A DNA stretch of 6,556 nt from Burkholderiaceae bacterium (GTDB taxonomy: Bacteria > Pseudomonadota > Gammaproteobacteria > Burkholderiales > Burkholderiaceae_C). Shown in pieces: positions 6,010-6,556 of the stretch. The stretch is from NCBI GenBank assembly GCA_023260315.1, contig JALQVQ010000310.1, positions 1-6,556 of the forward strand, written 5' to 3'. The notes under the pieces are model-generated. The model saw only the letters and a list, made by a program, of their open reading frames with translations, was not told the origin of the DNA and searched no databases. Position numbers and translations under genes: made by a program. Position 1 is the first letter of the stretch. Each line of letters starts with the position of its first letter.

Positions 6010-6556
6010 CCCATATCGTCAGCTTTTGAGTGGTTACAAGCGCGCCACTTACCACCTCACCAGTTGGCCCCAAAATTTTGTAGCGCAGTACCAAGCTCAT
6101 CTGCTTGCTACCGATGAAGGGCGGCAGGTTACCCACAAGTTTCATCGTCATCGCATGGTCAGTGGACGCGCCAATCATGTTCAGAGCTGTTCCAAATGGG
6201 GTCGCCATGCCGCTATCGATCGCCTGCAGACCCGTGCCGCCGATAAAAATCGATAACCGTGACAGTTCAGATTGTCTGCATACTTTCCGCTTGTTCGAAA
6301 ACAGCAGTTGGGTAACCCTCGGTCCCTCAGTCGCCTTGCTCTCCACACTCAAGTCAGAAAGCAAATCGTATTGCCCTTCGACGCCTGCCAGCCATTTCGC
6401 TGAAAACGCGTAGTTACCGGCGGCTGTACTGGATGGCACGATCAGATTGATCGCGGTGCCGCTGCCGTCGGCGATCGCTGACGCGGTGACCGTGCTACCG
6501 GTTAATTTATTTCTTAGCGCGGGACCGATGATTGAGCCTTCGTGTAAGTTCAGGGT
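5999..6556 (-). CDS. Unknown beta-rich protein, 3' part, cut by the window edge
   Basis: The frame is open from the window edge (base 6556) to TGA at 5999-6001, giving 185 visible residues; the N-terminus lies outside. An internal GTG at 6437-6439 could start a 146-residue product, but the frame stays open and compositionally similar upstream of it (TLNLHEGSIIGPALRNKLTG and on), so I read this as one longer gene. The visible part is rich in Ser, Thr, Gly and Ala, with beta-strand-like stretches such as GTAINLIVPSSTAAGNYAF and MSLVLRYKILGP near the end. There is no membrane helix and no motif I can assign. The gene overlaps the start of the 975-residue protein by 11 bases, so the two should share a transcript and be translationally coupled. 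They may act together, for example as paired structural or secreted subunits, but nothing in the sequence proves this. Confidence 0.75.
   Translation of the reverse strand, partial: TLNLHEGSIIGPALRNKLTGSTVTASAIADGSGTAINLIVPSSTAAGNYAFSAKWLAGVEGQYDLLSDLSVESKATEGPRVTQLLFSNKRKVCRQSELSRLSIFIGGTGLQAIDSGMATPFGTALNMIGASTDHAMTMKLVGNLPPFIGSKQMSLVLRYKILGPTGEVVSGALVTTQKLTIWGGI

Overview
The window looks like a piece of a betaproteobacterial chromosome, probably Burkholderiales. The evidence is a full-length monofunctional RelA whose sequence has the style of that group, followed by a tRNA-Val(GAC). No database search was possible, so the taxon is an inference. In the middle lies a conserved housekeeping block, relA then tRNA-Val, on the + strand. 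Accessory or damaged DNA lies on both sides.

Left side (1-593): two broken genes are joined. Bases 2-223 encode the catalytic His and Asp part of a trypsin-like (S1) serine protease, which stops abruptly before any catalytic Ser region. A frame change near 211-228 leads into the C-terminal part of an alpha/beta hydrolase, which keeps its catalytic Asp and His but has lost the nucleophile half. This is a rearrangement scar, or an assembly chimera, directly upstream of relA.

Centre (598-3065): relA encodes the ribosome-associated ppGpp synthetase, with a degenerate HD domain, an intact synthetase domain, and TGS, zinc-finger and ACT regulatory domains. Its 3' half carries three poly-G runs of 7, 8 and 8 bases. 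After relA come an extended -10 promoter with a GC-rich discriminator, the tRNA-Val gene with encoded CCA, and a strong hairpin-plus-T terminator.

Right side (3082-6556, - strand): a two-gene (or longer) operon converges on that terminator. The downstream gene encodes a 975-residue, almost entirely beta-type protein that I cannot assign to a named family. It appears to have an FG-GAP/propeller-like N-terminal half, a linker ending in PPF, two Ser/Thr-rich segments (one with three strictly alternating amphipathic strands resembling pore-forming beta-hairpins), and a CARDB/Ig-like C-terminal domain. The upstream gene overlaps it by 11 bases and continues past the window edge; its product is also beta-rich and unrecognised. 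Together they are the best candidate here for an undescribed system, perhaps a secreted or membrane-active protein pair. That function is inference, not demonstrated by the sequence.
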